Of a stretch of 64,000 nt of DNA, positions 53,407-63,787 are shown one piece after another. Below the pieces are notes generated by a model. It was not told the origin of the DNA. It did not search any database and saw nothing but the letters and a program-made list of their open reading frames with translations. Numbering within the stretch: position 1 is the first letter of the stretch; every line of letters starts with the position of its first letter. A program made the position numbers and the translations under genes. This DNA is from Desulfamplus sp964425195 (GTDB lineage: Bacteria > Desulfobacterota > Desulfobacteria > Desulfobacterales > Desulfobacteraceae), in contig CAYRLG010000004.1 of assembly GCA_964425195.1 (NCBI GenBank), positions 1-64,000 of the forward strand, written 5' to 3'.

Positions 53407-54849
53407 TTATAATATATATCTACTTAAATCTTCATCTTTAACAATCTCTAAAAGCTGATTATCAACGAAAGCTGCATCAACAACAATTTTACTTTCAGTT
53501 GTGTCTGGAGCATCAAACAACACATCTTCCAAAAGTTTCTCCATCAATGTATGAAGCCTTCTTGCACCAATATTCTCTGTTCTGTCATTAACATCAACAG
53601 CAATTGCAGCAATTCTATCAACAGCATCATCTGTAAATTCAAGTTCAACGCCTTCTGTGCGCAATAGAGCCATATATTGTAAAATCAGTGCGTTTCTTGG
53701 CTCTGTCAAAATTCTTTTAAACTCATCTTTACCTAAGGAGTGAAGCTCTACACGTATTGGAAATCTTCCTTGAAGTTCAGGAATAAGATCTGATGGCTTA
53801 GAAACATGGAAAGCGCCTGATGCAATAAAAAGAATATGGTCTGTCTTAACAATTCCATATTTTGTTGGCACAGAACTTCCCTCAACAATCGGCAGCAGAT
53901 CACGCTGAACCCCCTCTCTTGAGACTTCAGGACCGTGGCTGCTGCCGTTGCCGGCAATCTTATCAATCTCATCTAAAAAGATAATGCCAGACTGCTCAAC
54001 AAGCTCAACAGCCTCTGCTGTAACCTTTTCCATATCAACAAGATGGGCTGCCTCCTCTTGACAGAGAATTTTCATCGCTTCAGAGACTTTAATTTTACGG
54101 CGTTTGGTATTTTTAGGCATCATGCTGCCAAGCATATCCTTCATATTGATGCCCATCTCCTCCATGCCTGCATTTGTAAAAATTTCAATCATAGGCATAG
54201 CTTTTGATGGAACATCCATATCAACAAGACGGCTATCTAACTTTCCAGATTTTAGCATTTTTCTGAGCTTTTCACGAGTTGAAGAGATGTTTTTATCTTT
54301 ATTTGAAGTAACAATATCTATCTTGTTTTGGCTATCAAGCTCATTTTTTTCAATAGGAGCAAAATTATCAAGATCAAAAGAGAATTCTCTCTCTTGGGAA
54401 CTATCATCTGAACCATTAGATTTTGCTTCAGAACCTGGTAAAAGCAGATCGAGAATTCTCTCCTCTGCAATTACCGCAGCCTTCTCTTGAACTGCCTCTT
54501 GCTGCTTTGCCTTTACACTGTTTACGGTCAACTCTACAAGATCGCGAATCATAGACTCCACATCCCGTCCAACATACCCAACCTCTGTAAACTTTGATGC
54601 TTCGACCTTGTAGAACGGAGAGTTTGTAAGAGTTGCAAGACGTCTTGCAATTTCCGTCTTTCCAACACCAGTAGAACCAATAAGTATTATATTTTTAGGT
54701 GCAATCTCATCACGCAGATCTTCTGCTACCTGTTTTCTTCTCCATCGATTTCTCAAAGCAATAGCAACTGATTTTTTTGCATCTTTTTGCCCAATTATAT
54801 ATCTGTCAAGTTTTTCTACAATTTCACGTGGTTTTAAATCGCTCGTCAT
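53407..54849 (-). CDS. hslU: ATP-dependent protease ATPase subunit HslU
   Basis: 480 residues. Walker A LIGSTGVGKTEIAR (57-70), the GYVGRDV pore motif, Walker B GIIFLDEIDKIA and the C-terminal DEDLSRYIL that docks into HslV are all present. The intermediate I domain is long (ERILDLLLPGSEAKSNG and following) as in other HslU. AAAGAG-like sequence precedes the ATG. It follows hslV after 15 bp. Confidence 0.97.
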   Translation of the reverse strand: MTSDLKPREIVEKLDRYIIGQKDAKKSVAIALRNRWRRKQVAEDLRDEIAPKNIILIGSTGVGKTEIARRLATLTNSPFYKVEASKFTEVGYVGRDVESMIRDLVELTVNSVKAKQQEAVQEKAAVIAEERILDLLLPGSEAKSNGSDDSSQEREFSFDLDNFAPIEKNELDSQNKIDIVTSNKDKNISSTREKLRKMLKSGKLDSRLVDMDVPSKAMPMIEIFTNAGMEEMGINMKDMLGSMMPKNTKRRKIKVSEAMKILCQEEAAHLVDMEKVTAEAVELVEQSGIIFLDEIDKIAGNGSSHGPEVSREGVQRDLLPIVEGSSVPTKYGIVKTDHILFIASGAFHVSKPSDLIPELQGRFPIRVELHSLGKDEFKRILTEPRNALILQYMALLRTEGVELEFTDDAVDRIAAIAVDVNDRTENIGARRLHTLMEKLLEDVLFDAPDTTESKIVVDAAFVDNQLLEIVKDEDLSRYIL

Positions 54850-54864
54850 TATAATTTTTCTCTT

Positions 54865-55401
54865 TTATATTTCTTCAATGGTTATATTGGTATTTGTGTA
54901 GATACAAAGTGATGCTGCAATATCCATAGCGTGTTCTACAATTGTTCTTGCATCAAGATCAGTGTGTCTCATCATTGCTTGTGCTGCTGCATGGGCAGCT
55001 ACACTTCCAGAACCAATACTTATAACTCCTTCGTCTGGTTCAATAACATCTCCGTTACCTGACAGAAGATATGTATTAGTCTCATCTGCTGCAATCATCA
55101 TAGCTTCAAGTTTTCTTAAATATTTATCTGTTCTCCACTCTCTTGCAAGCTCTACAGCACCTCTTGTTAAATTGCCGTTAAAACGCTCAAGTTTTTGCTC
55201 CAACTTTTCTGCAAGATGAAGAGCATCTGCCGTAGCCCCTGCAAATCCTGTTATAATCTTGTTATTATATATTCGTCTCACCTTTTTTGCATGGTGTTTT
55301 GTAATTGTGTTACCTAATGTTACCTGTCCATCGCCTGCAACAACAACCTTTCCTTTGTGACGTAGGGCAAGAATAGTTGTACCATGAAATTGTTCACTCA
55401 T
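54865..55401 (-). CDS. hslV: ATP-dependent protease peptidase subunit HslV
   Basis: 178 residues. HGTTILALRHKGKVVVAGDGQVTLG provides the N-terminal Thr nucleophile after removal of about seven residues; GFAGATADALHLAEKLE and SIGSGSVAAHAAAQAMM complete the proteasome-like fold. It forms the HslVU complex in the cytosol. Confidence 0.97.
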   Translation of the reverse strand: MSEQFHGTTILALRHKGKVVVAGDGQVTLGNTITKHHAKKVRRIYNNKIITGFAGATADALHLAEKLEQKLERFNGNLTRGAVELAREWRTDKYLRKLEAMMIAADETNTYLLSGNGDVIEPDEGVISIGSGSVAAHAAAQAMMRHTDLDARTIVEHAMDIAASLCIYTNTNITIEEI

Positions 55402-55678
55402 AATTATTTTGTATTCCTTGTTTTATACAAATTTACTGTCTCTTCACCAAATAGTTACTACTGTTTAATAGACGCATCAGTGACCTCAGTCGAAAATAGT
55501 AAACACGAAAGTGAGTATTATCCAACCATTTTTACCATAGTTGTGATAAGTAGCTTTTACTACTATATAAATTACAAATATGTCAAGCATTCGTCAAAAT
55601 GGCATAAAAAGCTCACTTATTACTGCTCTAAATATATCGTTATTATGATTTATATTTATCCCTGTAAGTGCATAACAA

Positions 55679-58600
55679 TTATAAATTTTTTGAAGAGATC
55701 GCCTCAAAAAACGCATAACAAAGTTTAGCATCATTGGAAATCTCTAAGAGGCTAAAAGTCTGCTTCTGCCATGTTGAAAAATCTATTTTTGCACCAGACT
55801 CCTTCATATTCCAATACCCCATAGTCCAGTCTGTAAAAAGCCTCCTTTCATTAAAGGCTCTAAGAATTATCCTGATATCGCTATGGCGTGAATCTTCCAT
55901 AACTTTTGCTAAAAGAGTTTCGATAGCTTCTCTCCTACCCTCAATCAACTGCATAAAGTAGCCATTGTTGTATATAAGAAATCCAGTAATACAAAGTTCA
56001 GAGTTGTTCTTTCGTGAAAGTTTAAGAATACTATCTATCTCATCGTTTGAAAGAGCTTCAGATGCCTTACTTATATATATAACTGTGTAAATTCCTGGAG
56101 ATTCAACAGGGCTTGATACCATATTGCTTTTTAGTGTTTTTAAATAGTCATCATTAACCATAGGTTTGTAAAAATAGAATCCTTGAATAGTATTACAACC
56201 TTGAGATTGAAGTTCAAATAACTGAGCTTCAGTTTCTACCCCTTCTGCTATGGTCTGTTTATTCATAACTTTAGCCATTTTAATTACTGACGAAGTTATT
56301 GCCCTACTTTCAGGACGTTTATCAAGCCCATCAATAAATTCACGATCAATTTTAATAATACTTACAGGCATTTTAAGTAGCTGCAATAGAGATGAGTAAC
56401 CAGTTCCAAAGTCATCAACAGCAATACGAATACCAAGCGAAGCAAGTTCTTTGAGAACCCTTATATTTTTATTAATATCAACCATTAAGGAGGTTTCAGT
56501 AATTTCAATAACTATATTTTCAGGTTTAGCCCCTGTCTCATTAAGAATTTGGATAAATTCATTAACAATTCCCTCTACGTCAAGCTGCCTTGTTGAAACA
56601 TTAACAGATGTGTATGGAATGTTACTTCCAAACTGGCTTTGAATAGAAGCAACAGTTTTGCAAACCTCTCGAAAAACCCATAAACCAATAGGGATAATAG
56701 CTCCACTTGATTCTGCTAAAGGTATAAATTCAGCCGGAGAGACTTGTCCCTCTGGTCTATTCCATCGAATAAGAGACTCTGCCCCCTTTATGATTTTACT
56801 GTTTGCAGCAACAATAGGTTGATAGACTAAATAAAATTCATTTTGCTCTACCGCTGCTTTAAGCCCATTTATAATATTAATTTTTTTTAGTAAGTTTTCG
56901 TAAATTCTATCTGAAAAGAGATGCCAACCATCCTTACCTTGATCTTTTGTTATATACATTGCTGCATCAGCATTTCTGAGCATATCATCTGCTGAATGAG
57001 TTGATCCATGACCTATAGCCATACCAATACTGGCACTTATATAAATCATCTTATCATTTAAATTAAAAGGAGACCTAATTGCTACGTTTATATCTTCCGC
57101 AATCTTTATAACTATCTCTTCTGAGTCAATATATTCACAGAGAATTACAAACTCATCTCCTCCTAATCTTGCTACAGTATCTCCCGCTCTTGTGGTATTT
57201 ATTAATCTATCTGCAATCAAAATAAGTAGCTCATCACCTAAATCATGCCCATAGGTATCGTTAATTAATTTGAAATTATCTATATCAATGAAGATAAGCC
57301 CAATATTTCTACCAATTTTTATACTTCTTACAAGTGCACTTTTGAGTCTATCTTTTATCATCGCTCGGTTAGGCAACTTTGTGAGAAGATCGTGTGTAGA
57401 ACGCCATATAAGTGTCTCCTCAGATTTTTTTCGATCTGTTATATCTCTCAGAGTAACTACAAATACCCACCTATCATCATAGAAGAATTTTACTATGCTC
57501 GCCTCTGCTGGAAAAAAGGTGCCATCTTTTCTATAGCCCTGAATCTCTCCTCGCTTGCCCATAAGTATCTCCATGGCACTACCTTCAGCAAACTGCTCAA
57601 AAAGCGATGTATGTCTTATTCTCAAGTTGGGGGGGACGAGCATATTTATAGATAAGCCTCTTAACTCATCGAATTCATAACCAAATTGGCGATACGCTTC
57701 TCGATTAGCCTCTAAAATTACTCCGTATCTATCTACAGCAATTATAACAATGTCAACGGTCTCAAGAATCTGAGATGTGATACCACAGCTATTTAGTCCA
57801 CTCCAAAACTTACGGAACTCAGAACGCTGTTTCTCAAAAGAACTTATCTGCTTCTCTTTGATATCAATGTCATTTTCCAATTGGATACTATTAGAAGATG
57901 TTGATTTTATAATATAATCCGAAGAGAAGTTAGTGCTTATATATAAAGGGTCTCCAGAAGCTATTTTCTCATAAGAATTTAATGATGTAGCTCCACTTTC
58001 TCTGTAACGTTCTGGTATAATAGGGGCTATTTGTCCAAATGACTCAATAATTGAGAAGACTCCATCTGAGTTGCATTTAGACAAATAGGTATTAACTGCC
58101 GCATGATGTGTAGCTAAATCCATAGATACAACACCTTGAGGACCTTCAACCTCAATAGTCTCAAGCTCTCTTACAATTGCATCAGCTTCAACTGATGATG
58201 CCTGATTCACAGCCTTTGCAAATGCCTTTACGCACAGATATGTTCCCTCTCCAAAGTTTGTCAATATACCGTTTCCTGATGGAAATATAGCATTAATACC
58301 ATCTAATTTTACAAGGCGATCAAGATACGAACGATTCATTGGGGTATCTATAGACATAAAATAGGTATTTGAAGAGTAAAACCCCTCACGTATTTCTGGA
58401 GTAAGAAGAGTTACCATTGCCTCATCATAGTGCCCCATTACAACTGCCATTCTCTTTTTAAGCCCCTTTTGAGTAAATGCTGTCAAAAGGTTTATCTGGT
58501 CAATACCTGCAAAGTATGGAACAAACACATCAGCCCCAGAGTTGGATACCTTTTCAAGCAGAGCATCTATATCTACCATTGATACTCCAATTGGTAGATA

Positions 58601-59125
58601 CTCCTCTCCAACTATCTCACCGTACGATTTTAATAATGCTCTTTTACCAGCATCAATAGAGCCACGGGGCCACTCATAGTTATTTCCTGCGAAAAACATC
58701 TTAGAGCCAAAATTTTTCTGCATATAAGGAATCATTTTATCAATTTGCTGATTTGGAAGGGCAGCAAAATTAAAAAAGTATCTGCCTGATATACTCCCCT
58801 CATAGAAGGAGAAGTTAAGGTAAGGGATTTTTAATGGCTCTGAAACAAGATTGGACACTGATATTCTTGAGTTTGAAAGAAGATTTCCAACTATTGCAGA
58901 ACATCTAAATTCACGAACTAACCTCTCAGCAGTAGGCACAGCACTTTCAGGGAGACTGCCGTCATCAAGTATTATAAGTTCAAGTTGACGACCTAAAACT
59001 CCTCCAGCTTCATTCACCTCATTACAAGCTATTATCCCTGCATTGGATATCTCTGTTCCATATAATCTTACGATTCCAGAAAGAGGTGCCATTAAACCAA
59101 GCCGAACTTTATTATGCTGTTTCAT
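55679..59125 (-). CDS. Cytosolic ligand-binding/PAS/GGDEF/EAL/BLUF protein
   Basis: 1148 residues, no signal peptide and no membrane helix. Residues 6-375 are a type I periplasmic-binding-protein fold of the AmiC/UrtA group (VRLGLMAPLSGIVRLYGTEI, NEAGGVLGRQLELIILDDGS). A PAS domain (about 445-570) follows. GGDEF 655-659 is intact with an RxxD inhibitory site R646-D649. The EAL motif is E783-S-L; other catalytic positions (NVSTRQ, ITET, DDFGTGYSS, KIDREFI, AEGVE) are kept. Residues 1011-1105 are BLUF: Tyr1017, Asn1041, Gln1059, Trp1100 and Met1102 are spaced as in AppA Y21/N45/Q63/W104/M106. It should couple a small molecule and blue light to c-di-GMP. It starts 17 bp after ridA. Confidence 0.92.
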   Translation of the reverse strand: MKQHNKVRLGLMAPLSGIVRLYGTEISNAGIIACNEVNEAGGVLGRQLELIILDDGSLPESAVPTAERLVREFRCSAIVGNLLSNSRISVSNLVSEPLKIPYLNFSFYEGSISGRYFFNFAALPNQQIDKMIPYMQKNFGSKMFFAGNNYEWPRGSIDAGKRALLKSYGEIVGEEYLPIGVSMVDIDALLEKVSNSGADVFVPYFAGIDQINLLTAFTQKGLKKRMAVVMGHYDEAMVTLLTPEIREGFYSSNTYFMSIDTPMNRSYLDRLVKLDGINAIFPSGNGILTNFGEGTYLCVKAFAKAVNQASSVEADAIVRELETIEVEGPQGVVSMDLATHHAAVNTYLSKCNSDGVFSIIESFGQIAPIIPERYRESGATSLNSYEKIASGDPLYISTNFSSDYIIKSTSSNSIQLENDIDIKEKQISSFEKQRSEFRKFWSGLNSCGITSQILETVDIVIIAVDRYGVILEANREAYRQFGYEFDELRGLSINMLVPPNLRIRHTSLFEQFAEGSAMEILMGKRGEIQGYRKDGTFFPAEASIVKFFYDDRWVFVVTLRDITDRKKSEETLIWRSTHDLLTKLPNRAMIKDRLKSALVRSIKIGRNIGLIFIDIDNFKLINDTYGHDLGDELLILIADRLINTTRAGDTVARLGGDEFVILCEYIDSEEIVIKIAEDINVAIRSPFNLNDKMIYISASIGMAIGHGSTHSADDMLRNADAAMYITKDQGKDGWHLFSDRIYENLLKKINIINGLKAAVEQNEFYLVYQPIVAANSKIIKGAESLIRWNRPEGQVSPAEFIPLAESSGAIIPIGLWVFREVCKTVASIQSQFGSNIPYTSVNVSTRQLDVEGIVNEFIQILNETGAKPENIVIEITETSLMVDINKNIRVLKELASLGIRIAVDDFGTGYSSLLQLLKMPVSIIKIDREFIDGLDKRPESRAITSSVIKMAKVMNKQTIAEGVETEAQLFELQSQGCNTIQGFYFYKPMVNDDYLKTLKSNMVSSPVESPGIYTVIYISKASEALSNDEIDSILKLSRKNNSELCITGFLIYNNGYFMQLIEGRREAIETLLAKVMEDSRHSDIRIILRAFNERRLFTDWTMGYWNMKESGAKIDFSTWQKQTFSLLEISNDAKLCYAFFEAISSKNL

Positions 59126-59142
59126 TTAATCTACCTTTACAA

Positions 59143-59523
59143 TTAAATCTCAAAAATAGCTTCTACTTCTATATCTGCACCAAGAGGAAGAGCTGCAACT
59201 TGAAAGGCACTACGTGCAGGAAAAGGCTCTTTAAAATATTGGGCATAAACACTATTTACAGCTTTAAAGTTATTTATATCTGCAAGAAATATTGTGGTCT
59301 TTACAGCTCTATCAAGAGAGGTCCCTGCTGACTGTGCAATAGCAGCAAGGTTGTTAAAAGCAACCTTTGCTTTATCTTCAATAGTTCCATCAACAAGTTT
59401 ACCACTATCGGGATCAATTGGAAGCTGGCCTGATGTAAAAAGAAGATTCCCTGTAATCACACCTTGAGAATATGGACCAATTGCTGCTGGTGCTTTATCA
59501 GTTTTAATGACTTGTTTAGACAT
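59143..59523 (-). CDS. ridA: RidA family enamine/imine deaminase
   Basis: 126 residues. IGPYSQGVITGNLLFTSGQLPIDPDSG, then TTIFLADINNF and PARSAFQVAALPLGADIEVEAI; Arg in PARSAF is the RidA catalytic Arg. It hydrolyses reactive 2-aminoacrylate-type intermediates. It leads a two-gene transcript with the BLUF c-di-GMP protein. Confidence 0.95.
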   Translation of the reverse strand: MSKQVIKTDKAPAAIGPYSQGVITGNLLFTSGQLPIDPDSGKLVDGTIEDKAKVAFNNLAAIAQSAGTSLDRAVKTTIFLADINNFKAVNSVYAQYFKEPFPARSAFQVAALPLGADIEVEAIFEI

Positions 59524-60054
59524 TATAAATATCCTTCATAAGATTGTTTTAGGTTTAACTATATAAATATATTTGGAACTATCTGTTCGTTATATTTAAA
59601 AAGAGGCAAGTAGTATCTTCCCCCATAAGAAATAAACCTATATATTTTAAGGCTTTAATTCATAACTCATTGTTATAATTGCTTGCCTTATAACGTTATT
59701 GTCTCTATTGAGATAGCAGTCTTTATGGTTAAAGGTCAATTTAAATTTCACCATATCTCTATTAGTTTTTCTCTGTTATCATTCTTACACTACAACTGTC
59801 ATAATATGTATTATAAACCCCTTTATTCTATTTTTTTGTCACATAAATTGTATTTGCCATGAAAAATAGTAGATGCTATATTTTTATCTATTCAAGCTAT
59901 TTTTACATCAAAAAAAACAACCCGGTTCTCCACAGTAAAAAAATTGCTTGATTCGGACTATCCACCGCCAGAGGCGGTGGTTTTGACCGCTAATAAACAA
60001 TATGTGAGAAAAGTACCTATACCTTATTGAGTCACTTTAGAGTGTTATAAAATT
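59524..60054. other. 531-bp divergent intergenic region
   Basis: AT-rich and free of convincing ORFs. It must hold promoters for ridA (minus) and the hybrid kinase (plus); none is clear to the eye. Its only marked structure is the GC-rich hairpin at 59962-59980. Confidence 0.5.
59962..59980. repeat. GC-rich CCACCGCC hairpin
   Basis: CCACCGCC (59962-59969) pairs perfectly with GGCGGTGG (59973-59980) over loop AGA, followed by TTTTGACCGC. Its base composition stands out against the AT-rich surroundings, so it may be an end of a palindromic mobile repeat or a terminator-like element. Confidence 0.55.
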
Positions 60055-63000
60055 ATGAAAGAGCAACAGATGAAAAAGAACAATCTACAAATAGAAGCCG
60101 AAGCTATTTGGAAAAATAGTATCCAAAAAACCTTAGATTCAATGCCCAAGCAGGTTGCTGTTTTAGATAATAACGCTAAAATTGTTGCTGTAAATATGGC
60201 ATGGAAACTATTTGCTGACCAAAATGATCTATGCTCTCCCAATTACTGTGTTGGTGAAAACTATATTGAGATATGTAAGAAGGCCTTAGAAGAGAGATCG
60301 CGTTTTATTGAGCAAAATAATTTAAGTTCTTTTGTGCAGAAGCAAAAAGAGCGTGAAGAAGAGCTAAATAGCCAAAACTTAAATAGAGTTATAATTTCAT
60401 CAGATACAGAAGATGAGCAATGCCACAATATTACTGATGAGTGCAAAGATCGTCTTACATGGGAGATAACTCACAATGGTGTGATGGAGCAGACAGAGGG
60501 GGCATACGACTCTTTAAAAGCTATCGAGCAGATTATAGCAGGAGAGATTGAGACATTTTCAATTGATTATCCATGCCACTCTCCAGATGAGAAACGCTGG
60601 TTTAAAATGACTCTGCTTCGCTTTACCTTTCAAGATAATTTATGGATTTTGGTATCGCACGAAAATATAACGCAATCTAAACTCGCAGAGATAAACTTAA
60701 TAAAAAGTGAGAATAAACTCAAAGGCATAATCCAGTCAATCCCTGATGCTATGTGTATGATTGACAGATCACAAAATATTATCTGGGTAAATGATATTGC
60801 AAAAAAACTCTATGGACCTTCACTGGTTGGTAAAAAGTGCTATCGTGCTTATGGACGCTGGAATAACCTTTGCCAAAACTGCATTGTTCATAAAACTTTT
60901 AGAGATGGAAAGGTGCACTCAGAAGAGTATGCACACTTTGATGTAGATGGAAATGAACGTATCATTTTATGTACTTCAAGTGTTGCTGGCTGTGATGAGT
61001 TAGGAGATATCAGCCATGTAATGGAGATTATGCGAGATATAACAGAAAAAAGACGGGATGAGAACTTTCTTAAATTTATGCAGGTTGCTGTCGATACCAC
61101 TGGAGATGGAGTTTACTGGATAACTCCTGATGGTAGTTTTAGATATGTCAACAAGTCTGTTCTTCAATATACAGGTTATACGCAGCAAGAGTTTACAACC
61201 CTTAAAATATACAATATAGATCCAAATATCACTGAATCATCGTGGAAAGAGCATTGGAATAGTTTAAGACAATATAAAACCATGAGATTTGAGACTATTC
61301 ATCGTACAAAGTATGGATTTGATATCCCATTTGAAGTTACCGCAAATCATGTAATCTTTGACAGAGGCGATGAGTATAACTTTGCAGTAGTTAGAAATAT
61401 AAGTGAACGTAAACAGGCAGAAAGAGAGATCAGAAGATTATCTCAAGCAGTTGAACATAGCCCTGTGAGTGTTGTCATTACAGATACAAATGGCAATATA
61501 GAGTATGTAAATCTAAAATTCACCCAAGTTACGGGATACTCTCGTGAAGAGGCTGTTGGGCAAAATCCAAGAATTTTAAGTTCTGGTCAGATGCCAATTG
61601 GGTATTACAAAAATCTCTGGCAGACAATTCTTTCAGGAGAGGAGTGGAAAGGAGAGTTTATAAACAAAAAAAAGAGTGGAGAAATTTATTGGGAATCTGC
61701 CTCAATATCTCCAGTTGTTGATGCAAACGGTAAAATTGCCTATTTTGTGGCAATTAAAGAGGATACAACCAACCGCAAAAAAATTATGGAGGAGTTAAAA
61801 AGTGCCAAAAAAAAGGCAGAGTCTGCAACTCGTGCAAAGAGTGAATTTCTTGCCACTATGTCGCATGAAATTAGAACCCCAATGAATGCCATTATGGGCA
61901 TGAGCCATCTGATGATGGATACAGAACTAAGTGATACTCAATATGGATATTTAAGCAATATTCAATCTGCTGCAGACTCTCTTTTGACAATTATAAACGA
62001 TATTCTCGATCTCTCCAAAATTGAAGCTGGTAAGATGGAGTTTGAGTCTGTTGAGTTTGAGTGGCATCAGATCATAGAAAAGATATTTAACGTGCTAAAG
62101 TTTACTGCAAATGAAAAAAAGTTAGAACTTATATATAGTTTTGGTAAAAATATCCCACAAGTTATGGTTGGAGACCCTACAAGGCTTAGTCAGGTAATAA
62201 TGAATCTTGTTGGTAATGCAGTTAAATATACCCCATCTGGTGAGGTTTGGGTGCATACCGAACTTGTAAGTCTGCCTGAGTCCAAAGAGAACATAGTGTT
62301 GCGTGTAAGTATAAAAGATACAGGTATTGGTATTAGTGACTCCAATCTATCCTCTCTATTTACACCTTTTACCCAAGCTGACAGCTCAACTACCAGAAAG
62401 TATGGAGGAACGGGCTTAGGGTTAGTTATTGCTAAACGCCTTGTCAATAAAATGGGGGGAGATATTGAGGTTCAAAGTGTTCCTGGTAAAGGCAGTACAT
62501 TCTCTTTTACTGTGGTATTAAATAGAGCAGCTAAATATAGAGGCGTTGAATCAGATAGCGTCAAAAAAGAGACAATCGCCATAGCTACAAATCTATCAAA
62601 CCAAATTGACTCAAGTAAATTATCTGGACTTAATGTTATGGTTGTTGAACCTAATATAAGTTCACGCAGAGCACTTACCACTACATTGAAATCTTTAAAT
62701 ATGAGAGTAATGGCAGCATCCAATGGAGATGAGGCTATCCAGTTGATGGGTTTAGTCTCTGAAAGAATATCTCCTCCAGAAAAGAGATTGTCTGAGCATA
62801 GAATATCTGAATGTCCAAACAGTACTTTTAGAGATGCGAATAGTAACAAACCAGCTTTTGATTTAGTGTTAATAAATTCAAATCTTCCAACTGATTCTAT
62901 AAACTGTGTGGATACCATAAAATCGCTTGAATCTATAGTATGTGGATCAAAAAGCAGAAACTCTACTGTTTCTGCTCAAGTTGATTTAAACAGACCTTTT

Positions 63001-63765
63001 TGGGATAGTCCAGACAAAAATACGCTGAAAAATGCCAACAAAACTCTGAAAACAAAGTATATTGTTATCTATAATTTTACAGAGGCTAAAGAGGCAGAGA
63101 GAATAGCGAAACAGGTTCATGTTGATACATTCCTCTCCAAGCCACTAACTCCTGCTCTTTTTATTAGAACAATATTAAATGTTATTAGCTTAAGAGATGA
63201 AACATATTTAAATGAGAAACAGGGTAAATCAAGCAGCGGCAGCGTTAATAATAAAATAGGGGAAAAAGAGAAAGAGATAGTTATCCCCCAAAAAATGTTG
63301 CAACAAGATAGAGTTAAACAAATATCTGCCAAAAGTATTCAAGACAAATTTAAAGAGAGAAATTTAACTATTAACAATAAACATATTCTTGTAGTTGATG
63401 ATGATGAGATAAACCGTCAAATTGTAGTTGCAATGGTTAAAAAAGCAGGAGTTGAAAATGTATCTGTAGCAATGAATGGAGAAGAGGCAGTTTTAATGGC
63501 TCAGAAGATTTCATTTGATATGATTTTGATGGATATTGAGATGCCCATTATGGATGGTCTTGAGGCAACAAGAAAAATAAGAGAACTTGGTGTCACTGCA
63601 AAAGATAGTACTGGAACAGCTCGAGATATTCCTATTATTGCTTTGACTGGTCATGCACTTGACGAGTATCGTGAAAAGTGCTTTAAAGCAGGAATGAATA
63701 CCCATATAGACAAGCCGATTCAACCTGAAAAACTATATTTTGCACTTGAAAAGTGGCTTATATAA
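60055..63765 (+). CDS. Hybrid sensor histidine kinase (PAS x4, HisKA, HATPase, pseudo-REC, REC)
   Basis: 1236 residues, cytosolic. PAS1 (about 20-215) is split by a charged insertion and carries C60, C65 and C74; PAS2 (about 220-340) carries the C262/C273/C276 cluster. PAS3 and PAS4 (about 345-600) follow. HisKA has His604 (TMSHEIRTPMNAIMG), HATPase has DTGIGI and GTGLGL. The first receiver is degenerate: the phospho-acceptor is Asn941 (LINSNLP) and it is broken by a low-complexity stretch. The second is normal with Asp1160 (LMDIEMP). No strong ribosome site; ATG 60055 or 60070 may be used. Confidence 0.88.
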   Translation: MKEQQMKKNNLQIEAEAIWKNSIQKTLDSMPKQVAVLDNNAKIVAVNMAWKLFADQNDLCSPNYCVGENYIEICKKALEERSRFIEQNNLSSFVQKQKEREEELNSQNLNRVIISSDTEDEQCHNITDECKDRLTWEITHNGVMEQTEGAYDSLKAIEQIIAGEIETFSIDYPCHSPDEKRWFKMTLLRFTFQDNLWILVSHENITQSKLAEINLIKSENKLKGIIQSIPDAMCMIDRSQNIIWVNDIAKKLYGPSLVGKKCYRAYGRWNNLCQNCIVHKTFRDGKVHSEEYAHFDVDGNERIILCTSSVAGCDELGDISHVMEIMRDITEKRRDENFLKFMQVAVDTTGDGVYWITPDGSFRYVNKSVLQYTGYTQQEFTTLKIYNIDPNITESSWKEHWNSLRQYKTMRFETIHRTKYGFDIPFEVTANHVIFDRGDEYNFAVVRNISERKQAEREIRRLSQAVEHSPVSVVITDTNGNIEYVNLKFTQVTGYSREEAVGQNPRILSSGQMPIGYYKNLWQTILSGEEWKGEFINKKKSGEIYWESASISPVVDANGKIAYFVAIKEDTTNRKKIMEELKSAKKKAESATRAKSEFLATMSHEIRTPMNAIMGMSHLMMDTELSDTQYGYLSNIQSAADSLLTIINDILDLSKIEAGKMEFESVEFEWHQIIEKIFNVLKFTANEKKLELIYSFGKNIPQVMVGDPTRLSQVIMNLVGNAVKYTPSGEVWVHTELVSLPESKENIVLRVSIKDTGIGISDSNLSSLFTPFTQADSSTTRKYGGTGLGLVIAKRLVNKMGGDIEVQSVPGKGSTFSFTVVLNRAAKYRGVESDSVKKETIAIATNLSNQIDSSKLSGLNVMVVEPNISSRRALTTTLKSLNMRVMAASNGDEAIQLMGLVSERISPPEKRLSEHRISECPNSTFRDANSNKPAFDLVLINSNLPTDSINCVDTIKSLESIVCGSKSRNSTVSAQVDLNRPFWDSPDKNTLKNANKTLKTKYIVIYNFTEAKEAERIAKQVHVDTFLSKPLTPALFIRTILNVISLRDETYLNEKQGKSSSGSVNNKIGEKEKEIVIPQKMLQQDRVKQISAKSIQDKFKERNLTINNKHILVVDDDEINRQIVVAMVKKAGVENVSVAMNGEEAVLMAQKISFDMILMDIEMPIMDGLEATRKIRELGVTAKDSTGTARDIPIIALTGHALDEYREKCFKAGMNTHIDKPIQPEKLYFALEKWLI

Positions 63766-63787
63766 AAAAATATAATGGAACATACTT

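Noticed and set aside
62472..62918. Long antisense frames inside the kinase, HdrA and HslU genes
   Set aside because: They are opposite or shifted frames of clear protein genes, with no ribosome sites or recognisable domains.
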